A DNA stretch of 51,330 nt from Prevotella sp. GTDB taxonomy: Bacteria > Bacteroidota > Bacteroidia > Bacteroidales > Bacteroidaceae. The position numbers and the translations under genes are program-made. Below the pieces are notes generated by a model. That model was not told where the DNA came from. It did not search any database and was given only the letters and a program-made list of their open reading frames with translations. Positions 34,672 through 43,894 of this stretch are shown here, piece after piece; positions within the stretch are counted from its first letter, which is position 1; each line of letters opens with the position of its first letter. The stretch is taken from the NCBI GenBank assembly GCA_016291495.1, contig JAEEXI010000021.1, positions 1-51,330 on the forward strand. The letters run 5' to 3'.

Positions 34672-35697
34672 ATGACAAAAGTAGCAATTAACGGTTTTGG
34701 CCGTATCGGTCGCCTCGCATTCCGTCAGATGTTCGAGGCTGAAGGTTATGAGGTAGTAGCAATCAACGACTTGACCAGCCCAAAGATGCTGGCTCATCTG
34801 CTGAAGTATGACACCGCTCAGGGTGGTTTCTGTGGCAAGTTCGGTGAGAACAAGCACACTGTAGAGGCTGGTGAGGACTACATCGTTGTTGATGGCAAGA
34901 AGATCACTATCTACGCTATTCCTAACGCTGCTGAGCTGCCTTGGGGTAAGCTGGACGTAGACGTTGTTCTGGAGTGCACAGGTTTCTACACCTCTAAAGA
35001 GAAAGCTTCTGCTCACCTGACAGCTGGTGCTAAGAAGGTTGTTATCTCTGCTCCTGCTGGTAACGATCTTCCCACTATCGTTTACAACGTTAACCACAAG
35101 ACTCTGACTCCTGCTGATACTGTTATCTCAGCTGCTTCTTGCACCACCAACTGCTTGGCTCCTATGACCAAGGCACTGAACGATTTCGCTGCTATCCAGA
35201 GCGGTATCATGACCACCGTTCACGCTTACACTGGCGACCAGATGATTCTGGACGGTCCTCAGCGCAAGGGTGATGTTCAGCGCGCTCGTGCTGGTGCTCA
35301 GAACATCGTTCCTAACTCAACTGGTGCTGCTAAGGCTATCGGTCTCGTTATCCCCGAGCTGAACGGTAAGCTGATCGGTGCTGCTCAGCGCGTTCCAACT
35401 CCTACAGGTTCTACCACTATCCTGCACGCTGTTGTTAAGGGTGAGGTTACAGTTGAGGGTATCAACGCTGCTATGAAGGCTGCTACCAACGAGAGCTTCG
35501 GTTACACTGAGGAGAAGCTTGTTTCAAGCGATATCATCGGTATGAAGTTCGGTTCACTCTTCGACGCTAACCAGACCATGGTTTCTAAGATGGGTGACGG
35601 TAACTCTCTCGTACAGGTTGTTGCTTGGTACGACAATGAGAACTCTTACACTTCTCAGATGGTTCGTACTATCAAGTACCTCGCAGAACTCAAATAA
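34672..35697 (+). CDS. gap: glyceraldehyde-3-phosphate dehydrogenase, type I
   Basis: A 341-residue glycolytic enzyme. The NAD motif N-G-F-G-R-I-G-R-L is at 7-15, and the catalytic Cys157 lies in S-A-A-S-C-T-T-N-C. The length is normal. Codon use is strongly skewed to a few codons (GCT, GTT, CTG, AAG), unlike its neighbours, consistent with very high expression. It has its own promoter and a strong terminator at 35803. Confidence 0.98.
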   Translation: MTKVAINGFGRIGRLAFRQMFEAEGYEVVAINDLTSPKMLAHLLKYDTAQGGFCGKFGENKHTVEAGEDYIVVDGKKITIYAIPNAAELPWGKLDVDVVLECTGFYTSKEKASAHLTAGAKKVVISAPAGNDLPTIVYNVNHKTLTPADTVISAASCTTNCLAPMTKALNDFAAIQSGIMTTVHAYTGDQMILDGPQRKGDVQRARAGAQNIVPNSTGAAKAIGLVIPELNGKLIGAAQRVPTPTGSTTILHAVVKGEVTVEGINAAMKAATNESFGYTEEKLVSSDIIGMKFGSLFDANQTMVSKMGDGNSLVQVVAWYDNENSYTSQMVRTIKYLAELK

Positions 35698-35802
35698 GCA
35701 GCGAGAGCAGACGAAAGCTCGCTTTCAGTATGCCGAGTCGCGTATCTGAGTCGACGAAGTCAACTGAAATAATCGCAATTGATAATTGACAATTGAAAAT
35801 AA

Positions 35803-35834
35803 AAGCTGTCCGATTTTGTCGGACGGCTTTTTTT
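35803..35834 (+). terminator. rho-independent terminator after gap
   Basis: AAGCTGTCCGA TTTTG TCGGACGGCTT (one G-T pair) followed by a T run. It is directly before the luxS promoter. Confidence 0.85.
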
Positions 35835-35837
35835 ATG

Positions 35838-35845
35838 TATTTTTG
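35838..35845 (+). promoter_or_regulatory. -7 box of luxS
   Basis: TATTTTTG begins four bases after the gap terminator T run and 33 bases before the luxS ATG at 35871. Confidence 0.55.
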
Positions 35846-35870
35846 CACACAGAACCAAAAAACAAAACAG

Positions 35871-36365
35871 ATGGAAGTTATTCAGAGTTTTACTATTGAC
35901 CACACTCGTTTGAAACCAGGTATCTATCTCTCAAGGGATGACAAGCGGTTCAGGACCTTCGATCTCCGTATTACGGAACCGAACAAGGAACCGGCAGTGG
36001 CGCCTGCCGCCATGCATAGTATTGAGCATCTGATGGCGACATGGTTTCGCAACTCACAGGTGAAAGACGATGTGGTGTATGTCGGTCCGATGGGCTGTAT
36101 GACGGGTATGTATATCGTTATGACGGGTGATTATAATGTCCTTGACATGAGGGAGTTGACAATCCAATGCTTGGAATGGATACTGACACAGGATGAGGTA
36201 CCCGCTACCACCCCAGAGACTTGTGGTAACTATCTGCTCCATGACCTGCCGATGTGTAAGTGGGAGTGTAGGAGGTATCTGCAACGGTTGCAGAGTGATT
36301 TCCATTGTGAGTATAATCAGTTGGAGGTAAGACTTGCTGACGGCAAGGTCTTTGCCGATGCATAA
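35871..36365 (+). CDS. luxS: S-ribosylhomocysteine lyase
   Basis: The ATG at 35871 is chosen, since the longer frame from 35793 crosses the terminator and promoter. The 164-residue enzyme splits S-ribosylhomocysteine to homocysteine and the autoinducer-2 precursor. Metal site H-S-I-E-H is at 49-53, the catalytic Cys76 in G-P-M-G-C-M-T-G, and the third ligand region T-C-G-N-Y-L-L-H-D-L near 125. All match LuxS. It lies 6 bases before miaA, with which it is probably co-transcribed. Confidence 0.96.
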   Translation: MEVIQSFTIDHTRLKPGIYLSRDDKRFRTFDLRITEPNKEPAVAPAAMHSIEHLMATWFRNSQVKDDVVYVGPMGCMTGMYIVMTGDYNVLDMRELTIQCLEWILTQDEVPATTPETCGNYLLHDLPMCKWECRRYLQRLQSDFHCEYNQLEVRLADGKVFADA

Positions 36366-36371
36366 ACAGTC

Positions 36372-37313
36372 ATGATGGCAAAGCGGATGATCACCATACT
36401 TGGTCCTACAGCCAGTGGTAAGACTCCATTGGCGGCGGCATTGGCGGAGAAGGTTGGTGGAGAGATTATCTCCGCAGACTCCCGTCAGGTGTATCGTCGT
36501 ATGGACATCGGTACGGGAAAGGATTTGGGAGATTATATATTAAAGATTAAAGATGAAATAGTAAAGATCCCCTATCATCTGATTGACATCTGTGAGCCTG
36601 GTACGAAATACAACCTCTTCCAATATCAGCAGGATTTCTATGATGCCTATCAGGATATCTGCCGTCGTGGGGTGGTCCCCATCCTCTGTGGGGGTACAGG
36701 GCTTTATATAGAGGCGGTATTGAAAGGTTATAAACTATCACCGGTCCCTCAGAATCCTGAGTTGCGCCAACGTCTGGAAAGCAAATCGTTGGAGGAGTTG
36801 ACAGAAATGTTAGTGGAGCTGAAGGAGAAAAACGGTTCTAATATGCATAATAAGACGGATGTGGACTCCTGTCAGCGTGCTATCCGAGCCATAGAGATCG
36901 AGACTTATAACCTGGAACATCCCATGCCCAGGAGGGAACTGCCTCCTGTTGACTCACTCATTGTCGGTGTCCATATCGACAGGGAGCAGCGTCGTGAGAA
37001 GATCAGCCGACGACTGAAAGCGCGACTGGAGGAGGGGATGATTGATGAGGTCAAGGCATTACTGGCAGAAGGAATCCCGTCAGAGGACCTGCTCTATTAT
37101 GGACTGGAATATAAATTTGTGACTGAATATATTATCGGTAATACAACCTATGACGAGATGTTCCAACATCTGGAGATAGCCATTCATCAGTTTGCCAAGC
37201 GACAGATGACATGGTTCAGGGGAATGGAGCGTCGTGGTTTCAAAATTCATTGGATTGATGCGATGCAGCCGATGGATGATAAAGTGAAGGAGATATTAGC
37301 GCTATGGCAGTAG
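36372..37313 (+). CDS. miaA: tRNA dimethylallyltransferase
   Basis: A 313-residue enzyme adding the isopentenyl group to A37 of tRNAs reading U-starting codons. P-loop G-P-T-A-S-G-K-T is at about 11-18, followed by I-S-A-D-S-R-Q-V-Y and D-I-G-T-G-K. Later, C-G-G-T-G-L-Y near 105 and R-Q-M-T-W-F-R near 280 match MiaA. Two adjacent ATGs (36372, 36375) are possible. A short A-rich segment (36537-36567, TTAAAGATTAAAGATGAA) encodes K-I-K-D-E-I-V-K at a loop that is usually shorter. It overlaps the next gene by 10 bases. Confidence 0.96.
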   Translation: MMAKRMITILGPTASGKTPLAAALAEKVGGEIISADSRQVYRRMDIGTGKDLGDYILKIKDEIVKIPYHLIDICEPGTKYNLFQYQQDFYDAYQDICRRGVVPILCGGTGLYIEAVLKGYKLSPVPQNPELRQRLESKSLEELTEMLVELKEKNGSNMHNKTDVDSCQRAIRAIEIETYNLEHPMPRRELPPVDSLIVGVHIDREQRREKISRRLKARLEEGMIDEVKALLAEGIPSEDLLYYGLEYKFVTEYIIGNTTYDEMFQHLEIAIHQFAKRQMTWFRGMERRGFKIHWIDAMQPMDDKVKEILALWQ

Positions 37314-38230
37314 AAGAGACAAGATGGGGTATCTTATATTGTCCCAAGGGACGATCCAGTAAGCAACGTGAGAAAATACAAGCGGTGTTGGATGAGCGTC
37401 ATGTCCAATATGACTTTGTGCAGAGTGAGACTTCGGACAGTGTGGAACGGTTGATGTTGATGCTGATACATAATGGCTATAAGACGATTATCGTGATGGG
37501 GGGAGACTCTGCCTTGAACGATGCTGTCAACTGTCTGATGCAGGTGGAGAAACAGGTTCGTGACACCATTGCCTTGGGAGTGATTCCCAATGGTGTGATG
37601 AACGACTTCGCCCGCTACTGGGATTTCAAGGAGGGTAATATGGAACAGACGGTCGACTGGCTGATAAAGCGTCGTGTCCGTCCTGTTGACTTGGGATGTA
37701 TACGTTATACCAATAAGAAAGGAGAGAAATGTAACCGTTATTTCCTGAATTGTGTTAATGTCGGATTGATCGCTGATGTGATGAATATGCGACGACAGAC
37801 CCGTTCGATGCTGGGGTCGCGTACCTTGTCCTTTATCGTCTCTGTCTTCCTGATGATCTTTCACCGTATGGACTATAAGATGAATGTGAAGATCAATTCT
37901 GATGTCATCAACCGTAAGGTGATGACGATGTGTGTGGGAAGCGGACCGGGATACGGACAAACTCCTAATGCTGTCCCCTATAATGGACTACTCGACGTGT
38001 CCGTGGTCTATCATACAGGACTCTTGCAAGTCTTTGCCGGTCTGTGGCTGTTGTTAACGGGACGCTTCCTTAACCATCGTAGTGTGCATCCCTACCGAAC
38101 CCGTGAGGTGAGGATAGAAGAGGCGAAGCATGCCTTGGTGAGTATTGACGGCAGACTGATGGGTACTCCCGTCGGGGCATACTATATAGACGTGGAGCAG
38201 GAAGTCATTCAATTCCTGATCCCAGATTAA
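37304..38230 (+). CDS. diacylglycerol/lipid kinase-family protein
   Basis: A 308-residue protein of the DAGK catalytic-domain (YegS/BmrU) family, which phosphorylates lipids. The nucleotide motif is M-G-G-D-S-A-L-N-D in place of the usual G-G-D-G-T, and the second motif is P-N-G-V-M-N-D-F-A-R in place of G-T-x-N-D. The changes resemble a Bacteroidota subfamily, so I do not call it inactive. A typical β-sandwich C-terminal half follows. It overlaps miaA by 10 bases, and its TAA shares the TTAA at 38227-38230 with the convergent regulator. Confidence 0.85.
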   Translation: MAVEETRWGILYCPKGRSSKQREKIQAVLDERHVQYDFVQSETSDSVERLMLMLIHNGYKTIIVMGGDSALNDAVNCLMQVEKQVRDTIALGVIPNGVMNDFARYWDFKEGNMEQTVDWLIKRRVRPVDLGCIRYTNKKGEKCNRYFLNCVNVGLIADVMNMRRQTRSMLGSRTLSFIVSVFLMIFHRMDYKMNVKINSDVINRKVMTMCVGSGPGYGQTPNAVPYNGLLDVSVVYHTGLLQVFAGLWLLLTGRFLNHRSVHPYRTREVRIEEAKHALVSIDGRLMGTPVGAYYIDVEQEVIQFLIPD

Positions 38231-38934
38231 CCGTTCTTGGAGATTTTCAATAACTTGGGCTCGTCAAGTAAGATGATACTTTTGCCGTCAATGGAGATCA
38301 GCTCTTCTGAGGCAAAAGCGGAGAGGGTGCGAATGGCGTTGCTCGTCGTCATGTTCGAAAGGTTGGCAAGGTCTTCACGACTCAGACAGATGGATAATGT
38401 CTTGCCATCTTCCTCTGTACCATATTTGTTCTTCAGTCGGAGCAATGCCTCGGCGAGTCGTCCCCGGATATGCTTTTGAGTGAGATTGACGGTCTGTTCG
38501 TCCGCATGACCTAACAGGCTCGCCAGTTGCTTGATAAAGTAAATGGCAACATCATTGTTGTCCCGGATAATCGTCTTGATGACAGGGAGCGGGATCTGGC
38601 AGACCGTTGCCGTATCAAAAGCGGCGGAGGATGTGCTGTAGTGGTCACCGACAAAGCCTGCGCGATAGCCGAAGAAACCCTGTGGCTTTGCCATGCGTAC
38701 AATCTGTGGACGACCACCTATTCCTTCCTTGAAGATTTTTACTTTGCCCTTGACAAGACAGAAAAGGTGTTCAGGGGTTTCCTTCTCGTGATAAATGAAC
38801 TCACTCTTCTTGAATCTCTCCAATGAGACGTGTTTCATCAAGAAAAGTTGCTGCTCCTCTGTGAGAAGTTCCCAAAGGTCTTTCATCGCTTGTCTAATCT
38901 GGTCCTTTTCTGTATCTTTTCCTACTATGAACAT
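38227..38934 (-). CDS. Crp/Fnr-family transcriptional regulator
   Basis: A 235-residue regulator. Residues about 30-140 are the cyclic-nucleotide-binding-like fold (F-C-L-V-K-G-K-V-K-I-F then G-F-F-G-Y-R-A-G-F). A winged helix-turn-helix lies at about 165-225 (S-R-E-D-L-A-N-L-S-N-M-T-T-S-N-A-I-R-T-L). No cysteine cluster of the Fnr iron-sulfur type is seen, and the effector is unknown. It diverges from the glycogen cluster and may regulate it; this is a guess from position. Confidence 0.92.
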   Translation of the reverse strand: MFIVGKDTEKDQIRQAMKDLWELLTEEQQLFLMKHVSLERFKKSEFIYHEKETPEHLFCLVKGKVKIFKEGIGGRPQIVRMAKPQGFFGYRAGFVGDHYSTSSAAFDTATVCQIPLPVIKTIIRDNNDVAIYFIKQLASLLGHADEQTVNLTQKHIRGRLAEALLRLKNKYGTEEDGKTLSICLSREDLANLSNMTTSNAIRTLSAFASEELISIDGKSIILLDEPKLLKISKNG

Positions 38935-38959
38935 AAGGTGTCAACTATCATTAGCGGTG

Positions 38960-38967
38960 CAAAAGTA
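38960..38967 (-). promoter_or_regulatory. -7 box of the Crp/Fnr gene
   Basis: Minus strand TACTTTTG, 25 bases before the ATG at 38934. A TTGT lies about 19 bases upstream. Confidence 0.5.
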
Positions 38968-39060
38968 ATAAAAAAGGCTAAACTGACAATGCTTTTGTTG
39001 TAAATAATCTTCCACTTCACATAAAAAACAAAGGTTTTTACAAAAAAAAACTCTTTTTAT

Positions 39061-39091
39061 TTTGTAGTCACAGTGAAATTGTGTACTTTTG
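39061..39091 (+). promoter_or_regulatory. promoter of the glycogen cluster
   Basis: -33 TTTG (39061-39064) and -7 TACTTTTG (39084-39091) with 19-base spacing. ATG of the debranching enzyme at 39137. Confidence 0.6.
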
Positions 39092-39136
39092 GGAATTGAA
39101 AACAAATCTAAAACGAAAAACCTTAAAATAGGAACT

Positions 39137-41119
39137 ATGAGTTATTTGCGATTTGAAAAAGCTGTAATGACTAACCTGGAGGAGTCCCTCCGTCGTGAAT
39201 TACTTCGGACAAACCGTTCTGGTGCCTATAGCAGTTCAACACTTGTCGACTGCAATACGCGTAAGTATCATGGTTTGCTCGTTGTTCCCGTTCCAGAACT
39301 TGATGATGAGAATCATGTGCTCTTGTCATCGCTTGACTGTACGGTAATTCAGCACGGCGCTGAGTTTAATCTCGGACTCCATAAATATCAGGGAAACAAT
39401 TTCAGCCCGAAAGGTCACAAGTACATCCGGGAGTTTACTTGTGATGTGGTGCCTACTACACTTTATCGTGTTGGTGGCGTGTTATTAAAGAGGGAGACTA
39501 TCTTCCAGTGTTATGAGGATCGTATCTTGATTCGTTATACCTTGGAGGATGCTCATTCCGCTACGACGTTGCGATTCCGTCCGTTCCTCGCCTTCCGCTC
39601 TGTAAGGCAGTTTACGCATGAGAATTCAACGGCATCTCGTGAGTATCATGAGGTGGATAATGGTATCAAGACCTGTATGTATGCTGGTTATCCAGACCTC
39701 TACATGCAGTTCAATAAGAAAAACGAGTTCGTATTCCAGCCAGATTGGTATCGTGGCGTGGAGTATCCGAAAGAGCAGGAGCGTGGTTATGCCTCTAATG
39801 AGGATCTTTATGTTCCAGGCTATTTTGAAGTGTCCATCAAGAAGGGTGAGAGTATCATCTTTGCCGCTTCTACGAAGGAAATTAAGAGTAATAGCCTGAA
39901 GAGCCTGTTCCAAAAGGAGATTGATGTACGTCAGCCTCGTGATAACTTCTATCACTGTCTGGTTGCCGCAGCCCATCAGTTCCACTTCCGCGATCGTCGT
40001 AGTGGCAGTTCCGCAGAAGAGCTTGACGACAGTGATGATCGTTACCTGCTAGCAGGTTATCCTTGGTTCAAGGCACGTGCCCGTGATACGTTTATCGCAT
40101 TGCCAGGCTTGACTCTCGCTATTGGTGAGCAGGACTATTTCGAGCATGTGATGAAGACGGCAGAGAAGGGGCTCCGTGAGTTTATGGAGGACAAACCTCT
40201 CAGTGTGAAGATTTATGAGATAGAGCATCCGGATGTTCCTCTGTGGGCAATTTGGGCAATCCAGCAATATACTAAGGATGCCGGTAAGGAAAAGGGGTAT
40301 AAGATGTATGGAAAACTAGTCCGTGATATCGTAGAGTATATCATCAAGGGTGGTAATCCTGCGATGCGTCTGGATGATAACGGACTACTCTATGCGAATG
40401 GTCGCGACAAGGCGATCACATGGATGAACTCCACCGCTAACGGTCATCCTGTCGTCCCCCGTTCTGGCTATATCGTAGAGTTCAATGCCTTGTGGTATAA
40501 CGCCCTGAAGTTCTGCGCTTCCTTGGAAGAGGAGTTCGGCGATAAGAAATTCGCAGCGAAACTGGAGGAACGTTCTGAGACTTGCAAGGTGTCGTTCGTG
40601 GATACCTTCCTCAACGAATATGGCTATCTGCTTGACTATGTAGATGGCAATATGATGGACTGGAGTGTTCGTCCGAATATGATCTTCCCTGTAGCCTTTG
40701 ACTATTCTCCATTGTCACAGGAACAGAAGAAGAGCGTTTTGGATGTCTGCACCCGTGAGTTGCTGACACCGAAGGGACTGCGCTCACTGTCTCCGAAGAG
40801 TGGTGGTTACAACCCGATGTATGTCGGTCCGCAGACTCAGCGTGACTATGCATACCATCAGGGTACAGCATGGCCCTGGCTCGGTGGATTCTATATGGAG
40901 GCCTGTCTGAAGATTTACAAGCGCACACGTTTGAGTTTTGTGGAGCGTCAGATGGTAGGCTACGAGGATGAGATCAACTATCACGCACTGGGAACCATCA
41001 GTGAGCTGTTCGACGGTAACCCGCCATTCCATGGACGTGGCGCTATGGCATTTGCCATGAATGTCGCTGAGATCCTGCGTACGTTGAAACTGTTGGAGAA
41101 ATATACTTATCAAAAGTAA
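39137..41119 (+). CDS. glycogen debranching enzyme (amylo-α-1,6-glucosidase, GH133 type)
   Basis: The ATG at 39137 (MSYLRFEKAV) has an AGGAA five bases upstream and is preferred over the frame start at 39089. The 660-residue product has the N-terminal β-sandwich of bacterial debranching enzymes (N-R-S-G-A-Y-S-S-S-T near 27, G-L-L-V-V-P near 46) and an (α/α)6 C-terminal domain (W-F-K-A-R-A-R-D-T-F-I-A-L-P near 315, and Y-H-Q-G-T-A-W-P-W near 575). It removes α-1,6 branches of glycogen. It is first in a three-gene cluster with a glycogen-synthase-like glycosyltransferase and GH57. Confidence 0.93.
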   Translation: MSYLRFEKAVMTNLEESLRRELLRTNRSGAYSSSTLVDCNTRKYHGLLVVPVPELDDENHVLLSSLDCTVIQHGAEFNLGLHKYQGNNFSPKGHKYIREFTCDVVPTTLYRVGGVLLKRETIFQCYEDRILIRYTLEDAHSATTLRFRPFLAFRSVRQFTHENSTASREYHEVDNGIKTCMYAGYPDLYMQFNKKNEFVFQPDWYRGVEYPKEQERGYASNEDLYVPGYFEVSIKKGESIIFAASTKEIKSNSLKSLFQKEIDVRQPRDNFYHCLVAAAHQFHFRDRRSGSSAEELDDSDDRYLLAGYPWFKARARDTFIALPGLTLAIGEQDYFEHVMKTAEKGLREFMEDKPLSVKIYEIEHPDVPLWAIWAIQQYTKDAGKEKGYKMYGKLVRDIVEYIIKGGNPAMRLDDNGLLYANGRDKAITWMNSTANGHPVVPRSGYIVEFNALWYNALKFCASLEEEFGDKKFAAKLEERSETCKVSFVDTFLNEYGYLLDYVDGNMMDWSVRPNMIFPVAFDYSPLSQEQKKSVLDVCTRELLTPKGLRSLSPKSGGYNPMYVGPQTQRDYAYHQGTAWPWLGGFYMEACLKIYKRTRLSFVERQMVGYEDEINYHALGTISELFDGNPPFHGRGAMAFAMNVAEILRTLKLLEKYTYQK

Positions 41120-41136
41120 AATAGGAGGAGAAGACT

Positions 41137-42408
41137 ATGAAAGTGTTAATGTTTGGATGGGAGTATCCTCCTCACGTGTTCGGTGGACTCGCTACCGCTA
41201 ACTATGGTATCTCTCAGGGCTTGCATGCTCAGGGTGATATGGATATCACGCTCTGTCTGCCGAAACCTTTTGGTGACGAAGAGCGGAACGCTTGTAATAT
41301 CGTCGCTATGAATGCCGTGCCTATTACATGGCGTGATGTCAGCTACGATTATGTTCGTGACCGTGTGGGTAATATCATGGACCCGGATTTGTATTTTAAG
41401 TTGCGCGACCATATCTATGCTGACTTTAACTATATGCACGTCAATGACCTGGGTGCGATGGAATTCGCTGGTGGCTATCCCGGTAATCTGCATGAGGAGA
41501 TTAATAACTACTCCATTATCGCAGGTGTGGTGGCTCGTACCTTTGACTTCGATATTATCCACGCCCATGACTGGTTGACTTACCCTGCTGGTATTCATGC
41601 TAAGCAAGTAAGTGGGAAACCGCTTTGTATCCATGTGCATGCTACAGACTTTGACCGCTCTCGTGGTAAGGTGAACCCAACGGTTTACTCGATAGAGAAG
41701 AACGGTATGGACTGGGCTGACTGTATTATGTGTGTGTCAGAACTGACACGTCAGACTGTCATCCACCAGTATCATCAGGATCCACGGAAGTGCTTCACGG
41801 TACATAATGCTGTTTACCCATTGCCGGAAGAGTATCAGGCAATTCCTCGTCCAGATCATACAGGTAAGGATAAGGTAGTGACTTTCTTGGGTCGTATTAC
41901 GATGCAGAAGGGACCTGAGTACTTTGTGGAGGCAGCCAATATGGTGATTCGTCGTACCCATAACGTTCGTTTCTGTATGGCGGGTTCCGGTGATATGATG
42001 AATGCGATGATTCATCTTGCTGCTGAGCGTGGTATCGCAGACCGTTTCCATTTCCCAGGCTTTATGCGTGGCAAACAGGTTTATGAATGCCTGAAGGATT
42101 CTGATGTCTATGTGATGCCGTCTGTGTCTGAGCCATTCGGTATTTCTCCTTTGGAGGCGATGCAGTGTGGTACTCCGTCTATTATCTCTAAACAGTCTGG
42201 TTGTGCAGAGATTCTCAACAACTGTATTAAGGTAGACTATTGGGATATCCACGCACTTGCTGATGCCATCTACAGTATCTGTGCTAACGACTCTCTCTTC
42301 CAATATCTCAAGGAAGAAGGAAAGAAGGAGGTTGACCAGATTACCTGGGAGAAAGTGGGCGCATGGATTGCCACCCTCTATAAGAGAACCCTTGGTTGGG
42401 AACAGTAA
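41137..42408 (+). CDS. glycosyltransferase, GT4/GT5-type, probable glycogen synthase
   Basis: A 423-residue GT-B fold protein. N-terminal M-F-G-W-E-Y-P-P-H-V-F-G-G-L is typical of starch/glycogen-synthase-like enzymes. The nucleotide-sugar site E-P-F-G-I-S-P-L-E lies at about 330-338. Position between the debranching enzyme (17 bases) and GH57 supports a role in glycogen elongation, as in the similar cluster of other Bacteroidota. Donor (UDP- or ADP-glucose) is not decided by the sequence. Confidence 0.9.
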   Translation: MKVLMFGWEYPPHVFGGLATANYGISQGLHAQGDMDITLCLPKPFGDEERNACNIVAMNAVPITWRDVSYDYVRDRVGNIMDPDLYFKLRDHIYADFNYMHVNDLGAMEFAGGYPGNLHEEINNYSIIAGVVARTFDFDIIHAHDWLTYPAGIHAKQVSGKPLCIHVHATDFDRSRGKVNPTVYSIEKNGMDWADCIMCVSELTRQTVIHQYHQDPRKCFTVHNAVYPLPEEYQAIPRPDHTGKDKVVTFLGRITMQKGPEYFVEAANMVIRRTHNVRFCMAGSGDMMNAMIHLAAERGIADRFHFPGFMRGKQVYECLKDSDVYVMPSVSEPFGISPLEAMQCGTPSIISKQSGCAEILNNCIKVDYWDIHALADAIYSICANDSLFQYLKEEGKKEVDQITWEKVGAWIATLYKRTLGWEQ

Positions 42409-42409
42409 T

Positions 42410-42441
42410 CTATAGGAACTATAGGCACTATAGGAACTATA
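42410..42441. repeat. 9-bp tandem repeat CTATAGGAA, 3.5 copies
   Basis: CTATAGGAA CTATAGGCA CTATAGGAA CTATA fills half of the gap between the glycosyltransferase and GH57 genes. Confidence 0.85.
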
Positions 42442-42466
42442 ATTAATAACAAATAAAAGAAAAGAT

Positions 42467-43888
42467 ATGAAAACAATTTGTTTATATTTTGAGATACATC
42501 AGATTATTCATCTGAAGCGTTATCGTTTCTTCGATATCGGTACCGATCATTATTATTATGATGATTATGAGAACGAGCGTAGTATCAGCGACATCGCAGA
42601 GCGCAGCTATATGCCAGCCCTGAATACCATCGGCGATATGATTCGTGAAAATGGTAAGGACTTTAAGGTTGCTTTCTCACTTTCGGGTGTAGGTATCGAG
42701 CAGTTGGAAATGCATGCTCCACAGGTACTGGAAAAGTTACAGGAACTGAACAACACGGGCTGCGTGGAATTCCTCGCGGAGCCTTACTCTCATGGCTTGT
42801 CATCACTTGCTAATGAGGAGACCTTCGCATTGGATGTTAAGAAACAGTGTAAGAAAATGGAGGAATACTTTGGCAAGAAACCGACAGTCCTCCGTAACTC
42901 TTCCCTGATATACAGCGATGATATTGGTGGACAGGTTGCTGCCATGGGCTTCAAGGGAATGCTGACAGAGGGTGCCAAGCATGTACTGGGATGGAAATCA
43001 CCTCATTATGTATACAACTGTAACATCGCTCCAAACCTGAAGTTGTTGCTGCGTGACGTGGAGTTGTCTGATGATATCTCTTTGCGTTTCAACAACAGCG
43101 ACTGGGCTGGCTATCCCTTGTTTGCAGATACCTATATCGACCGTATCGCCCGTCTGCCAGAGGAAGAGCAGATTATCAATATCTTCATGGAACTGTCGGC
43201 ACTGGGTATCGCCCAGCCGTTGTCCAGTAATATCCTCGACTTCCTGAAGGCACTGCCTGCTTGTGCGAAGGAGAAAGGTATCACTTTCTCTACTCCTACG
43301 GAGATCTGCATGAAGGTGAAGAGCGTTGGTCAGATTGACGTACCTGATACCCTTTCATGGGTGGATGAGGAGCGTGACTGTTCATGCTGGTTGGGTAATG
43401 CCATGCAGCGTGAGGCATTCAATAAGCTATACAGTGTGGCCGACCGTCTGCGTATTGCTGACGACCCCCGTATCAATCAGGACTGGGACTATCTGCAGGC
43501 TTCCAATAACTTCCGTTTCATGACTACCAAGGCTTCTAATGTTGGTTTGGACCGTGGTATCTATAGCGGACCGTTCGATGCTTTCACCAACTATATGAAT
43601 ATCCTTGGTGACTTCATCAACAGGGTGAATGCACTTTATCCGCAGGAAATTGAGAACGATGAGTTGAATGCACTGCTTACCACCATCCGTAACCAGGGCG
43701 ACGAGATTGAGTATAAGGACGAGGAGATTACTCGCCTGAAGGCTCGTCTTGCCAAGTATGAGGCTCCTGAGGAAGAGAAACCAGCAAAGAAAGCTGAGCC
43801 CAAGAAGCCTGCGGCAAAGAAGGCTCCTGCCAAAAAAGCTCCTGCTAAGAAGGCTGCACCCAAGACGGAGGCAGAACCTAAGAAATAA
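42467..43888 (+). CDS. GH57 α-amylase-like enzyme with lysine-rich tail
   Basis: A 473-residue GH57 protein acting on α-glucans, probably glycogen inside the cell (no signal peptide). The likely nucleophile is in V-E-F-L-A-E-P-Y-S-H (near 107-116), and the acid Asp in S-S-L-I-Y-S-D-D-I-G (near 145-154). After the catalytic part comes a short coiled coil (about 395-430), then a Lys/Ala/Pro tail of about 38 residues built of A-K-K-A-P units, like histone H1 tails. The tail is highly basic and unusual for an amylase. The gene ends 11 bases before a strong terminator. Confidence 0.92.
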   Translation: MKTICLYFEIHQIIHLKRYRFFDIGTDHYYYDDYENERSISDIAERSYMPALNTIGDMIRENGKDFKVAFSLSGVGIEQLEMHAPQVLEKLQELNNTGCVEFLAEPYSHGLSSLANEETFALDVKKQCKKMEEYFGKKPTVLRNSSLIYSDDIGGQVAAMGFKGMLTEGAKHVLGWKSPHYVYNCNIAPNLKLLLRDVELSDDISLRFNNSDWAGYPLFADTYIDRIARLPEEEQIINIFMELSALGIAQPLSSNILDFLKALPACAKEKGITFSTPTEICMKVKSVGQIDVPDTLSWVDEERDCSCWLGNAMQREAFNKLYSVADRLRIADDPRINQDWDYLQASNNFRFMTTKASNVGLDRGIYSGPFDAFTNYMNILGDFINRVNALYPQEIENDELNALLTTIRNQGDEIEYKDEEITRLKARLAKYEAPEEEKPAKKAEPKKPAAKKAPAKKAPAKKAAPKTEAEPKK

Positions 43889-43894
43889 GTGGTT

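Noticed and set aside
34672..35697. Recent horizontal transfer of gap because of its different codon use
   Set aside because: The skew is of the kind expected for very high expression, and the gene sits in ordinary chromosomal context with native-type promoter.
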